From Candidatus Anammoxibacter sp. (GTDB taxonomy: Bacteria > Planctomycetota > Brocadiia > Brocadiales > Anammoxibacteraceae), in the NCBI GenBank assembly GCA_021777105.1, contig JAIQZQ010000070.1, positions 62,001-126,000 on the forward strand: a stretch of 64,000 bases of DNA, read 5' to 3'. A program made the position numbers and the translations under genes. Positions 46,947 to 57,800 of the stretch are shown here, piece after piece. Each line of letters opens with the position of its first letter. Positions within the stretch are counted from its first letter, which is position 1. The notes beneath the pieces are model-generated. The model saw only the letters and a program-made list of their open reading frames with translations. It was not told the origin of the DNA and searched no databases.

Positions 46947-47267
46947 ATGAGCAAACGTAATTTGTATAAGGAATTACAATTTGCGCTTTCTGATGCGAAG
47001 AAACATGATGAAGGAAAATTAACACTGAAAACCCATAAAGTTAACCATCCTGTTGAGTTGACTATAACACCAAGAGAAATCAGAGAAACCAGGACTCGAC
47101 ATACCATGTCCAGGCAAATTTTTGCCAAGTATATGCATATTTCCAACCGTACTTTGGAAAATTGGGAGCAAGGAAGAAGCAGGCCAAATGAACAAGCTAT
47201 AACTCTGTTACATCTGGTTAAAAACCATCCAGAAACACTATCTCATATAGCAGCATTAACATCGTAA
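46947..47267 (+). CDS. HTH (XRE-family) protein, HigA/NadS-like orphan antitoxin
   Basis: 106 residues from ATG 46947 (GGAGG nine bases upstream; a longer frame from 46902 is less likely). HTH core: ITPREIRETRTRHTMSRQIF, KYMHISNRTLENWEQGRSRP, ITLLHLVKNHPETL. This order is typical of HigA/NadS antitoxins, normally encoded just after a RelE-type toxin. No such toxin lies upstream, so it appears orphaned; it could also regulate neighbouring genes. Confidence 0.75.
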   Translation: MSKRNLYKELQFALSDAKKHDEGKLTLKTHKVNHPVELTITPREIRETRTRHTMSRQIFAKYMHISNRTLENWEQGRSRPNEQAITLLHLVKNHPETLSHIAALTS

Positions 47268-47742
47268 TGCTCAAACAGGCGCATTGTTCAGTTTCTTTCA
47301 GAGCAAACAGAATGAAAAACGAATCATGGGAAGACGGGAAGTCGGTAGGCGTTGCTTTTAGGGTCAAATGTTCCTGATTTTCAACAGGAAAAAAGTAAGG
47401 AGGATTCTGCTTTTTTAAGATAATATTAGGTAGGCAGCTTGACTGTTACATGCACTTAAAAATAGTTTTGTCCCCTACGGCATCTTTACATTTGTAGTTC
47501 CGTAAAACAAGACTGAAGACATTAACCAATATAAAGATTAAGTCTGAGGTTTATCAATGGCATACGCTTTCGGGTTCCTAACCTTAACCTTTTGCATTCC
47601 TGACTTACCGAGCTATAGCAAATATCAAACGCGCCAGAATATTCAATTTATAGTAGCATCGCCATATTTTTTTTACATCCAAATCTACAGTTGTAAACAG
47701 TAAAGATTTGCCCCTAATTGCTTCAGCAGTAACTCTTCTTAG
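47268..47742. other. Intergenic spacer with repeat fragments
   Basis: About 475 bp. A short box near 47430 (GGTAGGCAGCTTGACTGTTAC) recurs at about 58031 behind the avidin-like remnant, and TTTACATTTGTAG...CAAGACTGAAGAC at 47487 recurs at 37129. Nothing coding is evident. Confidence 0.5.
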
Positions 47743-50700
47743 TTACTCTATTTTCAAAAAGTGCAAAATCCCACTATCATCTCCAAATATTACTTTATCT
47801 CCTATTAATTTTAAACATGTTACTTCATGACTAACGGCTAAACGGTTTAATATTTTACATTTTTCAATGTCCCATAGAATTAATGTTTTATCTGCAGAAC
47901 AACTTAAAGCTCTTTTATTATCATCACTAAACGTAACAGATAAAACCTTCTTCGTATGTCCTTCAAAAGTAAAAACTGACTCACCAAATTCTAAATCCCA
48001 GAGTATCATAGTGTTATCGGAAGAACCACTTAAAGCAAATTTACCGTTTTTACTAAAATCAACAACTTCAACAGGCCCCAAATGCCCCTCAAACACCCTT
48101 AAATATTTACAACTTTTAATATCCCATAGAATTAATGTTTTATCAACAGAGCAGCTCAGTGCAAAGAGCCCGTTTTGGCTAAATTTTACATCTTTAACAA
48201 CATCAGTATGTCCTTCAAAAGTAAAAACTTTAGAACACTCTTTTGTTTCTCCATTATAATCGTGACCATTTATGGTCCATAAAGTAAAATCATTTCTTCC
48301 AACAAATGACATAACAAATTGATTATTGTTGCTTAACCGTAATATGTTCTTAAATCTTTCGGGGGGTTCTAAACAATAGAATCTTTGTGTTTTATCAGTA
48401 TGTGGATTCCATAAAATTATCCTTCCACAAGAGGATACACTTGATATGATTGACCCATCAGCGCTGATATTACCATCTGTAATATCAGAATCATGATTTA
48501 CAGATCGATAATATTCACCTTTTAGAGTTTGAATCATTTTCATTGTTTCAACATCCCACAAAATCACATCGGCATCTAAAGAACCTGTAATCGCGTACTT
48601 TCCATTCTGACTAATACTTAACATCGTTATTTTTTTTGAATGACCTTCTAAACAACGCGGTCTAATATTAGTCAAATCCCAAAGTATTAAATTCCCACTT
48701 TCATCACCGGTTAGCCCTTTTTTACCATTTAAACTTATGCTAGCAGCACAAATTCTTTCTGAATGTTCTTTAAATAAGCTTTTGTGTTTGAAATTTAATT
48801 TGTCCATTTCATAAAAAGCAACATTCATGTCATCAGCGCCTGTTAAGGCAAAACGGGCATCAGGAGTAAGATAGCCTGTTTCTATAGAGGTAAGAGAACT
48901 CGACCTGCCCCACCCCCGTGGTTTATGAGACATAAATTGACCTTTATTAATATACTCCTCGTTTTCTTTTCCCAATATTGTTACAAGTCCACCTAAGCCT
49001 CCTTGCAAAATCCAATGGGCATCCTCACTAACGCCTAAAAAATAAGTAGGACCATAACTATTATAATTAAACTTATTTTTTTTAATAATTTGCCCACTAT
49101 CAATATCATGAAAAATAATAATGTACTCATTAAAAAGGTTTCCACTATGCATACTAACGCAGTGTTTCACATCTTTGCTTAAATTAAATGTCAAAATAGG
49201 GTTTGATGAAACGGCGCTATATATTGCAAATTCTTTTAAAATTTCCCCATTTTCTAAATTCAGCATTGATAATGAACACATATTAGAAGATTGAATAATA
49301 ACCCTTTTATTGTCTGGCAATAACATATGTTTTTTGATTTTTTGATTTTTAAAGATCCGCAAAACATTAAAACTATCTAGTTCAATTAATTGTAGAGCTT
49401 TTTCAGTAGCAACCAAGGCAAACTTTCCATCTTTACCCAAACTAACACTTATTATCTTACACTTATCAATGTTAAATGTTTCTACAAATGATGAATTTTC
49501 GTAACTACTAACTCCCACTATTTTAAAAATAAGGTTCTTAATATTTTTGATTGCAGTATAATATTTTATAGACAGTATATGAAAATCTAATTTGAAAGCA
49601 CGGTAATGAAGTTGTTGATAAAAAAAATATTCAGGCATAAATCCATCAGATTGATAGCACCTTAGATTACTTTTTTCTGAAGAAAGAAGACGATGTAAAG
49701 TATTTAATTCCTGTAATTTTTCATTGTCTTTTTCAAACAATTCAATCACAATATTTATATCATTAATTATTTCATCAACACCCCGGACCAGAAATTCATT
49801 CTCTAGACGTAAAAGATCATTGTAAGCTTTTCGAAAATTTATAGCAGCAAAACATCTCAAAGATTCTTTAGAATTTTCAGATAATAAACTACGGCTAAAA
49901 TCTCTAATTAAAGGGTGTAACCAAATAGCTTTCTGATTAGATTCTAACTCTTCTATCAAGTTTAATTCTTTAAGCATGTTAATAGATTTATCAAAAACCC
50001 GATTCAGTTTTGATTTACCAAAACTGATACCTGAAAGTAAATCCAATATGGCTTTTGATATAATAAATGATTCTGAAAAAAAGCCAGACAACAAGAAAAG
50101 ATTTTTAGCATCTTCGTTTGACAACATTTTCCATTGACTCTCAAGCGTTACTTTTACAGCTGATTCGTGTCGTGTTGCTAATTCCTCATGAGAAATCTCT
50201 TCAATGTCGATTGTGCCTAATTTGTTTTGCTTTAACTCATTATAGTAATCTGCAAATGAAACGTCGCTGTATTTATTAATGTAGCTAGCAGCAATATAAA
50301 GTGCTAAAGGTAAACAACCGACAGAAGAGCAAATTGACCGTGCCATTTGTTCTTCTCTAGGATTATCAGGTTTTCTATTGTAAGTAAGCAACTCATATGA
50401 TGATCCAGAAGATAATATTTTTACTTTTTGATAAATCACATTTGGCAAATTAAAATATTTTCTAGTAGTAAATAAAATATTACAACCAAGTGTAAGTGGT
50501 GTTAAACCTAAAAGAAATGTATTATTATTTAAATGCTTTGGGTCCGAAACATTATCCATTATGATCAATGTATTTGTATTATTTTTAAAATATTGTTGTA
50601 ACTTGAGAATATATAGCTTATTTGCTTCTGAACTATTTGAATACTTTATACTTAAACATAATCTATCTCTTGCAAGCTCAACAAATTGAATAAGCCACTT

Positions 50701-51357
50701 GTTATGATCAAATGCTTGAATCCAATATATTTTGTCAAATGCAAAGCTGAAACGGTACGCAAATTCAACGACAAGCTGCGTTTTTCCAACTCCCCCCATT
50801 CCTATAGCGCCTACGTGGTTAATACCAACTTTATTAATATCACCTATCATATTAAAATAGAGTTCTACTAAATCCTCTTGCCTTCCAGTGAAAATGGGAT
50901 TTGGATTGAATGGTATATATGAATTTATTGCTAAAATTGAATAATCATAATTAACATTTAAAAAATTAGAATTCCCATTAAACCTGTCTATTAATTTTTC
51001 TATATCTTTAGAAACTTCATCAAAAGTTATTCCATGTAAATTATATAATGGTTTCGGTAATTTAGGAGAGTTAGGCATGATATACGGAATAATACGTTTT
51101 CCAATGGCTCTAGCAGTTAACCATTCATTTTTAACAATATTAGACTGTTTAGCGTATTTAGACCACAGCAAAATTAATATATCAATACCAGCTAAAGCTG
51201 ATGCAATTTCCTTAGACCAATCAGTTTCTAAACGTTCCTGATCTCGCCAAACATCAAAACCCTCCAATCTTAGTTTCCCATAAACAACATCTGATATTTC
51301 TTTATCCTTTGATGAATAACTTAAAAATAGCTGACATTTTTTTTCAATATTTTTCAT
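47743..51357 (-). CDS. NLR-like immune receptor: TIR/NB-ARC/WD40
   Basis: 1204 residues. N-terminal TIR domain (9-128): QLFLSYSSKDKE..., LLWSKYAKQSNIVKNEW with Glu78 at the catalytic NADase position. NB-ARC (about 155-470): FTGRQEDL, Walker A GMGGVGKTQ (186-194), Walker B TLIIMDNVSD (263-272), the NILFTTR sensor and GCLPLAL motif. A winged-helix/helical region runs to about 600, then roughly ten WD40 blades (GHTDVVKDVKFSQNGLFALS, ILWD) fill 610-1204. STAND proteins of this build bind a trigger through the WD40 part and oligomerise; the TIR then consumes NAD+. Probably an abortive-infection defence gene. Single gene, low-GC, no partner in the same strand unit. Confidence 0.88.
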   Translation of the reverse strand: MKNIEKKCQLFLSYSSKDKEISDVVYGKLRLEGFDVWRDQERLETDWSKEIASALAGIDILILLWSKYAKQSNIVKNEWLTARAIGKRIIPYIMPNSPKLPKPLYNLHGITFDEVSKDIEKLIDRFNGNSNFLNVNYDYSILAINSYIPFNPNPIFTGRQEDLVELYFNMIGDINKVGINHVGAIGMGGVGKTQLVVEFAYRFSFAFDKIYWIQAFDHNKWLIQFVELARDRLCLSIKYSNSSEANKLYILKLQQYFKNNTNTLIIMDNVSDPKHLNNNTFLLGLTPLTLGCNILFTTRKYFNLPNVIYQKVKILSSGSSYELLTYNRKPDNPREEQMARSICSSVGCLPLALYIAASYINKYSDVSFADYYNELKQNKLGTIDIEEISHEELATRHESAVKVTLESQWKMLSNEDAKNLFLLSGFFSESFIISKAILDLLSGISFGKSKLNRVFDKSINMLKELNLIEELESNQKAIWLHPLIRDFSRSLLSENSKESLRCFAAINFRKAYNDLLRLENEFLVRGVDEIINDINIVIELFEKDNEKLQELNTLHRLLSSEKSNLRCYQSDGFMPEYFFYQQLHYRAFKLDFHILSIKYYTAIKNIKNLIFKIVGVSSYENSSFVETFNIDKCKIISVSLGKDGKFALVATEKALQLIELDSFNVLRIFKNQKIKKHMLLPDNKRVIIQSSNMCSLSMLNLENGEILKEFAIYSAVSSNPILTFNLSKDVKHCVSMHSGNLFNEYIIIFHDIDSGQIIKKNKFNYNSYGPTYFLGVSEDAHWILQGGLGGLVTILGKENEEYINKGQFMSHKPRGWGRSSSLTSIETGYLTPDARFALTGADDMNVAFYEMDKLNFKHKSLFKEHSERICAASISLNGKKGLTGDESGNLILWDLTNIRPRCLEGHSKKITMLSISQNGKYAITGSLDADVILWDVETMKMIQTLKGEYYRSVNHDSDITDGNISADGSIISSVSSCGRIILWNPHTDKTQRFYCLEPPERFKNILRLSNNNQFVMSFVGRNDFTLWTINGHDYNGETKECSKVFTFEGHTDVVKDVKFSQNGLFALSCSVDKTLILWDIKSCKYLRVFEGHLGPVEVVDFSKNGKFALSGSSDNTMILWDLEFGESVFTFEGHTKKVLSVTFSDDNKRALSCSADKTLILWDIEKCKILNRLAVSHEVTCLKLIGDKVIFGDDSGILHFLKIE

Positions 51358-52417
51358 TTAATAAACCGTGTAACGCTACATATTAATAAAAACAATTATG
51401 ACCAAACTGGTTGACTTACGACAAATCGTCATTTTTCAATTTTAAGATAATAACAGGACACATCCGTGACCATATCTTAACAGACTATCATATAGTTCTA
51501 AATCTCTACATCCCAGTGTTGCTATCAAACAACTTATGACTTTAAAATTAATCAAAATATCTATTCTAGGTTAGCCTCTAAAGATTTACTCCCGGCACTT
51601 TACCATCCTTATCGATCACCGACATCAACAATTTGCTCTTCGCGCTTTGTTTTTCGCTTTTCATGATTTGATCTTCATTCTTTGTTCATCGCGCTTTGCT
51701 CTCTACGCTCCACGATCCTCCACCCATACCCTATTGCCCCAATCAATTTCACAGCCTTTGCAAGACACTCACTCGCTTCCTTAACCATCCCCTCAGCCAA
51801 AAAAAGCCTGCGCGCCTCAAGGTGATAATCGGCCAAATTTAGCTTTTACCCTCCCATTTCAGCAATCTCATACGCATCGTCAAGGTCAGCCCACGCCTTG
51901 TCAAACAACTTCTGTTCTTTATATAATGACGGCCTTGCTAATAAACCGCAAGGAATAAAATCCTGCCGTCAAGCTTTTCTCAATCTTCCTGATGGGTGCC
52001 CGGCGCGGATGATTTTCAATTTAGAATACTGTTACGCAGCCTGTAAAACCTGAAATAATAGATCCGGTAATTAAGTTAAATAAGTCTCATACACAAGTAG
52101 TATTATAAATATGGACGAATCACAAGAATTTCATTTTTTTGCCGGGGGGGATCTTTTGCGCTTGACTGGGAGCTTCTAATGGGCGCCCCCGACTTTCTTT
52201 TAGCTGCCTCTTGTAATCTCTTTTTTAAAACCGGTATAGGCATATGGTTAAGTTATATTATGATTGTAATTCAAGCGCTATTTTGTTAAGAATATTAAAT
52301 GATAATCAGAAGGCATAAGGCCCTAAAAACTAGGACCTTTTATGCAATTTTAATTAATATAAATAACTGTAAAAAAAAAATAGCATGAGAAATGTAACTT
52401 TTCTAAAAGGAGAACAT
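51358..52417. other. Intergenic region with a TPR pseudogene and a hairpin
   Basis: About 1.06 kb. The middle carries a broken TPR-type sequence (51712-51960). At 52313-52345 a hairpin GCATAAGG(CCCTA)...(TAGG)ACCTTTTATGC lies 70 bp before the next start; it may be a leader structure or a terminator from the left. The rest shows nothing I can identify. Confidence 0.55.
51712..51960 (-). pseudogene. C-terminal remnant of a TPR protein
   Basis: The minus strand reads KLFDKAWADLDDAYEIAEMG, stop, KLNLADYHLEARRLFLAEGM and VKEASECLAKAVK, the C-terminal TPR pattern common in NB-ARC/TPR and AAA/TPR proteins. It contains an in-frame TAA and has no start, so it is a relic. It lies just upstream of the NLR-like gene, which may once have had a relative here. 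Confidence 0.6.
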
Positions 52418-54850
52418 ATGAATATATTTATAAAAAAACATAATATTTGTGTATTTATTTTAATATTGATATTTGTATTTATCACTGCAAATCAAGCATA
52501 TGCAGGTGAACCGAGGATTGTAAAGGCAGGAGCATTAATACCTGGTTCAGGCATTTGGTCGGAAAAGGGAAAGGAACAGGCGGCTGTCATTAAACTTGCC
52601 GTGGAGCAGATTAATTTTTATCTTGCGAAATCTGATATTAAACTTGAATTGGTTATTAAAGATTCTGAAAGCAACCCAGATACAATCGCCTCAAAAATGC
52701 AGGATTTAAAAAGAGAAGATGTGGATGTTGTAATCGGTCCTTTTACCAGCGCCGAGGCCGAAGAGGCAGTAAAGTTCGCCAATGAGAACGATATGCTCCT
52801 GATCAGCCCTTCAAGCACTGCCCCGACATTGGCATTGGACGATAACCTTATAAGACTGGCGCCAAATGACAACCATCAAAGCAGGGCTATGGCAATGCTT
52901 TTGGAGAGAGACGGCATAGAGGTTGTAATACCTGTTTATATGGACGATGTTTATGGGAAAGGGTTGTTCAATGCGTTAAGCGATAATTTTACAGGCAGAG
53001 AACAAACTGTATCGAACGGGATAGCATTTGATCCTTCAGCCCCGGATTACGATATAATTTTACAAACCATGGAAACTGAAATTAGAAATAGCGGCACAGA
53101 AACGGCTGCTGTTTACCTTGTGTCCACAGCATTTCAGGCTGTTAGTTTATTTAATAAAATACCGGAACATAGCGATCTATTACAAGTCAATTGGTATGCA
53201 AGCGACAGCTATACCGGCAGTGAAGTTTTGCTAAACGATAAGATTGCGGCAAAGGCCGCTACGCTTACTAACCTTACCGGGCTAACATTTAGCGTGCATG
53301 ATATATACTTTTATATATACAGTTGGTTGATTATGCAGATGGTTGAAGACGAAATTGGGGCTAAACCATTGCCAACTGTTTTGGCCACATGGGATGCTTT
53401 GTGGTTAACGGCAGAGACTTTTAGAAACGTCACAACAAACGATTTTGCTGAATTTAAAGAGAAGCTCATATCCATGTCCACTGATTATTTTGGAGCCTAC
53501 GGTTTTGGCGGACTTGATAAAAACGGCGACAAAGTTGAAGCGCGTTACAACATTAAAAGTGTTGAAGGGGATACTGAAAATGGATTAGAGTGGAAAGTCA
53601 CCGGAAATTATATTGATCCTCACTACTGGAAACAATCATTAATCCGTTCTTTTAAAGATAGAAGTGTAGAGAAAGAAGGAACTGTCAATATAGGAGCCCT
53701 TTTAGATTTGAGCGGTTTTTTATCAGCGCAGGGCAAGATTAACCGGAAAGTATTGGATCTTGCATCAAACCACATAAACAGATATCTTAGCTCCAAAGGA
53801 TCCGGCATGAAGTTGGCAGTGGAAACCCACGATACAATAGCCGATCCTGAAGTCGCGCAGGAAAATGCGCAATTGCTAAATAGTAAAGGCGCTAAAGTAA
53901 TTGTAGGGCCTTTGTCAAGTTCTGAAACAGCCGGGGTTGGAAAGGTCATAAAAGAAACCGGGCAGAGCGTTATATCTCCTTCAAGCACAACTCCATCCCT
54001 TGCGCTGGATGATGACAATATAATGAGGCTGGTCTCTACCGATATTCACCAGGGAAAAGCTATTGCCGAATTGATGACAATACAAGGGATTAAAACGGTA
54101 TTTGTTGTATGCCGTGACGATATATACGGCAATGATTTACTTAACGCATTTGACAATGAATTTGCCGGCGACATTAAATTCATTATTAGATACGAACCTT
54201 CACAAAAAAGATTTAATTCATTAATTAAAAAGCTAAATGCTGAGGTTAAGCGCGCCGGTGTTCGAGAAAATGGAAATTCAACAGCAGTCCTGGCGATAGG
54301 ATTTGGAGAGGTTATAGATATGTTTAAACATTTTTACAACAAAAGCCCGCTTGCAAAAGTGAGGTGGTATGGAACAGACGGCATTGCGCTTAACAGCGAA
54401 TTGATTAACAACAAGAAAGTCGCGGCAATGGCTGAGGCCGTTTCCTTCACCACTTCAGTTTATGATCTTAACGCGCTCGGCCTTTTTCTGCCACAAATGG
54501 AAACAATGAATTTCTTTCTGGAATCTACTATCGGAGAAGAGGTTTCAGCCTTTACAGCTAACATGTATGACGCTTTATGGATAGCCGCCCTTGGTTATGA
54601 ACGGGCAGGCTCGTTGCAGCCGGAACCTGACAAGTTATGGGTAAATCTAAACGGCGCCGCTAACTGGACATACGGCATGAGCACTCCACTCTTCCTTGAC
54701 GCTAACAGCGACCGCGCAGATGCCACATACGGCTTTTATACTGTGAGAAAGGATAAACGAAACTACATCTGGAAACTTGTAGCTACCCACAGAAACACCG
54801 GGTTCTCAACTTCCGGCATATCTATTATTGTCGCATCCGGCAACCAGTAG
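52418..54850 (+). CDS. Exported protein with two fused type-1 periplasmic binding domains
   Basis: 810 residues from ATG 52418 (AAAGGAG upstream; a frame 11 codons longer lacks a good site). Signal peptide VFILILIFVFITANQAYA. Two LivJ/Peripla_BP_6 domains in tandem: first about 30-410 (VKAGALIPGSGIWSEKGKEQ, VDVVIGPFTSAEAEE, LLISPSSTAPTLALDD), second about 425-790 (VNIGALLDLSGFLSAQGK, VIVGPLSSSETAG, SVISPSSTTPSLALDD). The halves are clearly homologous. Usual family members carry one domain and work with an ABC transporter or as receptor inputs; no transporter is here. A double-domain binding protein suggests a sensory or ligand-trapping role. Next gene 42 bp downstream. Confidence 0.85.
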   Translation: MNIFIKKHNICVFILILIFVFITANQAYAGEPRIVKAGALIPGSGIWSEKGKEQAAVIKLAVEQINFYLAKSDIKLELVIKDSESNPDTIASKMQDLKREDVDVVIGPFTSAEAEEAVKFANENDMLLISPSSTAPTLALDDNLIRLAPNDNHQSRAMAMLLERDGIEVVIPVYMDDVYGKGLFNALSDNFTGREQTVSNGIAFDPSAPDYDIILQTMETEIRNSGTETAAVYLVSTAFQAVSLFNKIPEHSDLLQVNWYASDSYTGSEVLLNDKIAAKAATLTNLTGLTFSVHDIYFYIYSWLIMQMVEDEIGAKPLPTVLATWDALWLTAETFRNVTTNDFAEFKEKLISMSTDYFGAYGFGGLDKNGDKVEARYNIKSVEGDTENGLEWKVTGNYIDPHYWKQSLIRSFKDRSVEKEGTVNIGALLDLSGFLSAQGKINRKVLDLASNHINRYLSSKGSGMKLAVETHDTIADPEVAQENAQLLNSKGAKVIVGPLSSSETAGVGKVIKETGQSVISPSSTTPSLALDDDNIMRLVSTDIHQGKAIAELMTIQGIKTVFVVCRDDIYGNDLLNAFDNEFAGDIKFIIRYEPSQKRFNSLIKKLNAEVKRAGVRENGNSTAVLAIGFGEVIDMFKHFYNKSPLAKVRWYGTDGIALNSELINNKKVAAMAEAVSFTTSVYDLNALGLFLPQMETMNFFLESTIGEEVSAFTANMYDALWIAALGYERAGSLQPEPDKLWVNLNGAANWTYGMSTPLFLDANSDRADATYGFYTVRKDKRNYIWKLVATHRNTGFSTSGISIIVASGNQ

Positions 54851-54891
54851 GGCGCGTTTTACTATGTTCTTGTTTATTTAAAGGAGAAAAA

Positions 54892-57800
54892 ATGAAGAAA
54901 ATAATATTAATTATATGTTTCGTCTTTGCTGTTTCATCTTATGTTTATGCCGCCTGTCCAGCGGGCTGGTCAATTGAGGATTGCAAGGATGATTTGCTGA
55001 GGACTAAAAAATGTCCCGGTTGTTATCTTCCAGATGTGAATCTTTTAGGCGCAGGTCTTTTTGGAGCGGACCTTACTAATGCAATTCTTACCAACACTGA
55101 TATTTCCGATGCGGATCTAAACTTTGCGAATCTTACAGGGGCGGACCTTACCGATGCAAATCTCACCAGAACAGGCCTTATATCTACAACTTTTACAGAC
55201 GCAACACTAACTAGAGCGACTATGACCCGCGTCGATCTAACTCAATCAATTCTAAAAAATGCAACACTCATAGAAACGGTTTTAAAAAGCGCTCAATTGA
55301 TACAAGCAGACTTTGAAGGCGCTAATCTGGAAGGAGCAGATCTAAGTCAAGCGGATCTTGACAGGACAATAATGAAGAATACTATTTTGGGCAGGGCAAT
55401 TTTACAGGAAGTAACAGCGCATGACGGCACAAGTTTTGAAGGCGCGGATCTTTCACACGCGAATCTTTCCCGTTCATCTTTTACTAAAGTAAATTTTAAC
55501 GATACAAATTTTTTTTCCGAAAGCTCTGATTTTCCACCCGCGAATCTTTCCGGCGCTACACTTGCCGGCGCTACGTTTGCCAATGCAAACCTTTCCAAAA
55601 CAGAACTTGCCGGCGTTAATCTTACTAATGCCAACCTTACTAATGCTAATCTTTCAAGCGCAAGGTTTTCCAACAATAGCTCTAACTTCGCTCCAGCGAA
55701 CCTTTCTAAAGCGAACCTTACCGACACTGATCTAACTGAAGCGATTCTTTCCAACGTAAGCCTTGCCAACGCTGACCTTACCAGGGCTAATCTTTCCAGC
55801 GCAAACCTTGCAGACGCAAACTTTACCGGCTCTAAACTTGTTGACTCAATTTTTATTGATACAAATCTAGCGGGAGCTAATCTCTCAGGCGTGAAGCTTA
55901 TCGGCAATAATCTTACCGAAGCTAATCTTTCCAAAGCGAAACTTTCCAAAGCAAATCTTTCGGGCGCTAATCTTTCCAAAGCGAACCTTACGGACGCTAA
56001 TCTAACTGAGGCGATTCTTTCCAACGTAAATCTTGCGGACGCCGACCTTGCCGGGGCTAACCTTTCCAGCGCAAACCTTGCAGACGCGAAGTTTACCGGC
56101 TCTAAACTTATTGACTCAATTTTTATTGACACAAATCTTTCGGGCGCGAATCTTTCAGGCGCGGAGCTTATCGGCAATGATCTTACCAGGGCTGATCTTT
56201 CCAGCGCCGACCTTACAGACGCAAACTTTACCGGCTCTAAACTTATTGGCTCAATTTTTATTGGCACAAATCTTTCGGGCGCGAATCTTTCAGGCGTGGA
56301 GCTTATTGGTAATGATCTTACCAGAGCTAATCTTTTTAACGTGAACCTTACTGACGTTGATCTTACAGAGGCGATTCTTTCCAACGCAAATCTTGAAGGC
56401 GCCAACCTTGCCGGGGCTAACCTTTCCAACGCAAACCTTGCAGACGCGAAGTTTACCGGCTCTAAACTTATTGACTCAATTTTTATTGAAACAAATCTTT
56501 CGGGCGCGAATCTTTCAGGCGTGGAGCTTATCGGCAATGATCTTACCAGGGCTAATCTTTCCAACGCTAATCTTTCCAATGCTAATCTTACCGGCGCGGA
56601 ACTAGCTGAGGCGATTCTTTCCAATGTAAATCTTGCCGACACGGACCTTGCCGGAGCTAATCTTTCCAGCGCAAACCTTGCAGACGTTAACTTAACCGGT
56701 TCCAAACTTATTGATTCAATTTTTATTGAAACAAATCTTTCGGGCGCGATTCTCTCGGGCGTGGAGCTTATCGGCAATGATCTTACCAGGGCTAATCTCT
56801 CCAACGCCAATCTTTCCAACGCTAATCTTTCCAAAGCGATTCTTACAGGCGCGAATTTTACCGGCGCAACACTTACAGGCGTAAATCTTACCGACGCTAC
56901 ATTTAACGATGTAATTTTTAGAGAAGCAGATCTTTCCGGTTTTGATTTTTCCAATTTTGACCTTTCCGGTCTTGATCTTTCCAATGCGAATCTTACCGAC
57001 GCTAATTTTACCGGCGCAACACTTACAGGCGCAAATCTTTCCGGCTCAACACTTACAGGCGTAATTCTTACCGACGCTAAACTTAACGGTGTAATTCTTA
57101 ACAAAGCTGATCTTTCCGGCTTTGATCTTTCCGGTTTTGATCTTTCCAAGGCGAAGCTTTCAAGCGCGAATCTTGCCAGGGCGAAGCTCTCCGAAACGAA
57201 TCTTACCAGCGCGAAGCTTTCCAGCGCAAATCTTACCGAGGCGAATCTTTCCGAAGCGATTCTTACCGGCGCGATCCTTTCAAAGGCGATTCTTACCGAG
57301 GCGAAGCTTTCCGGCGCGAATCTTACCGGCGGCATTCTTACCAATGGGAACTTTAGCAACGCGAATCTTACCGGCGCGATTCTTTTCAATGCGAATCTTA
57401 CCGAAGCGAATCTTTCCAATGCAAATCTTTCCGAAGCGGATCTTTCCAATGCTAAGCTTACCGACGCGAACCTTTCCGGCACGATTATTACCGACGCGAC
57501 ACTTAAAGGTGTGATTATTTATGATACGGATCTTTTCGGTTTTGATTTTTCCGGTCTTGATCTTTCCGGCGCAGACCTTTCCCAATCGAATTTCCCCGGC
57601 GGGAATTTTAGCAACACGATTCTTTCCGGCGCGGAGCTTTTCTACGTGAATCTTTCAGGCGCGAATCTTTCCGGCGCGGATCTTTCCGATACAAACTTGC
57701 TCCTCTCGAATCTTTCCAAATCGAATCTTTCCGACGCGGATCTTTCCAATGCAATACTTTCCAATGTGGATTTTTCCAAAGCGAATCTTACAAACGCGAA

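Noticed and set aside
55347..57482. 711-codon minus-strand open frame inside the pentapeptide gene
   Set aside because: It is the antisense of the five-residue repeats (RFALERFA pattern) and has no start signal of its own; repeats in phase keep all frames open.
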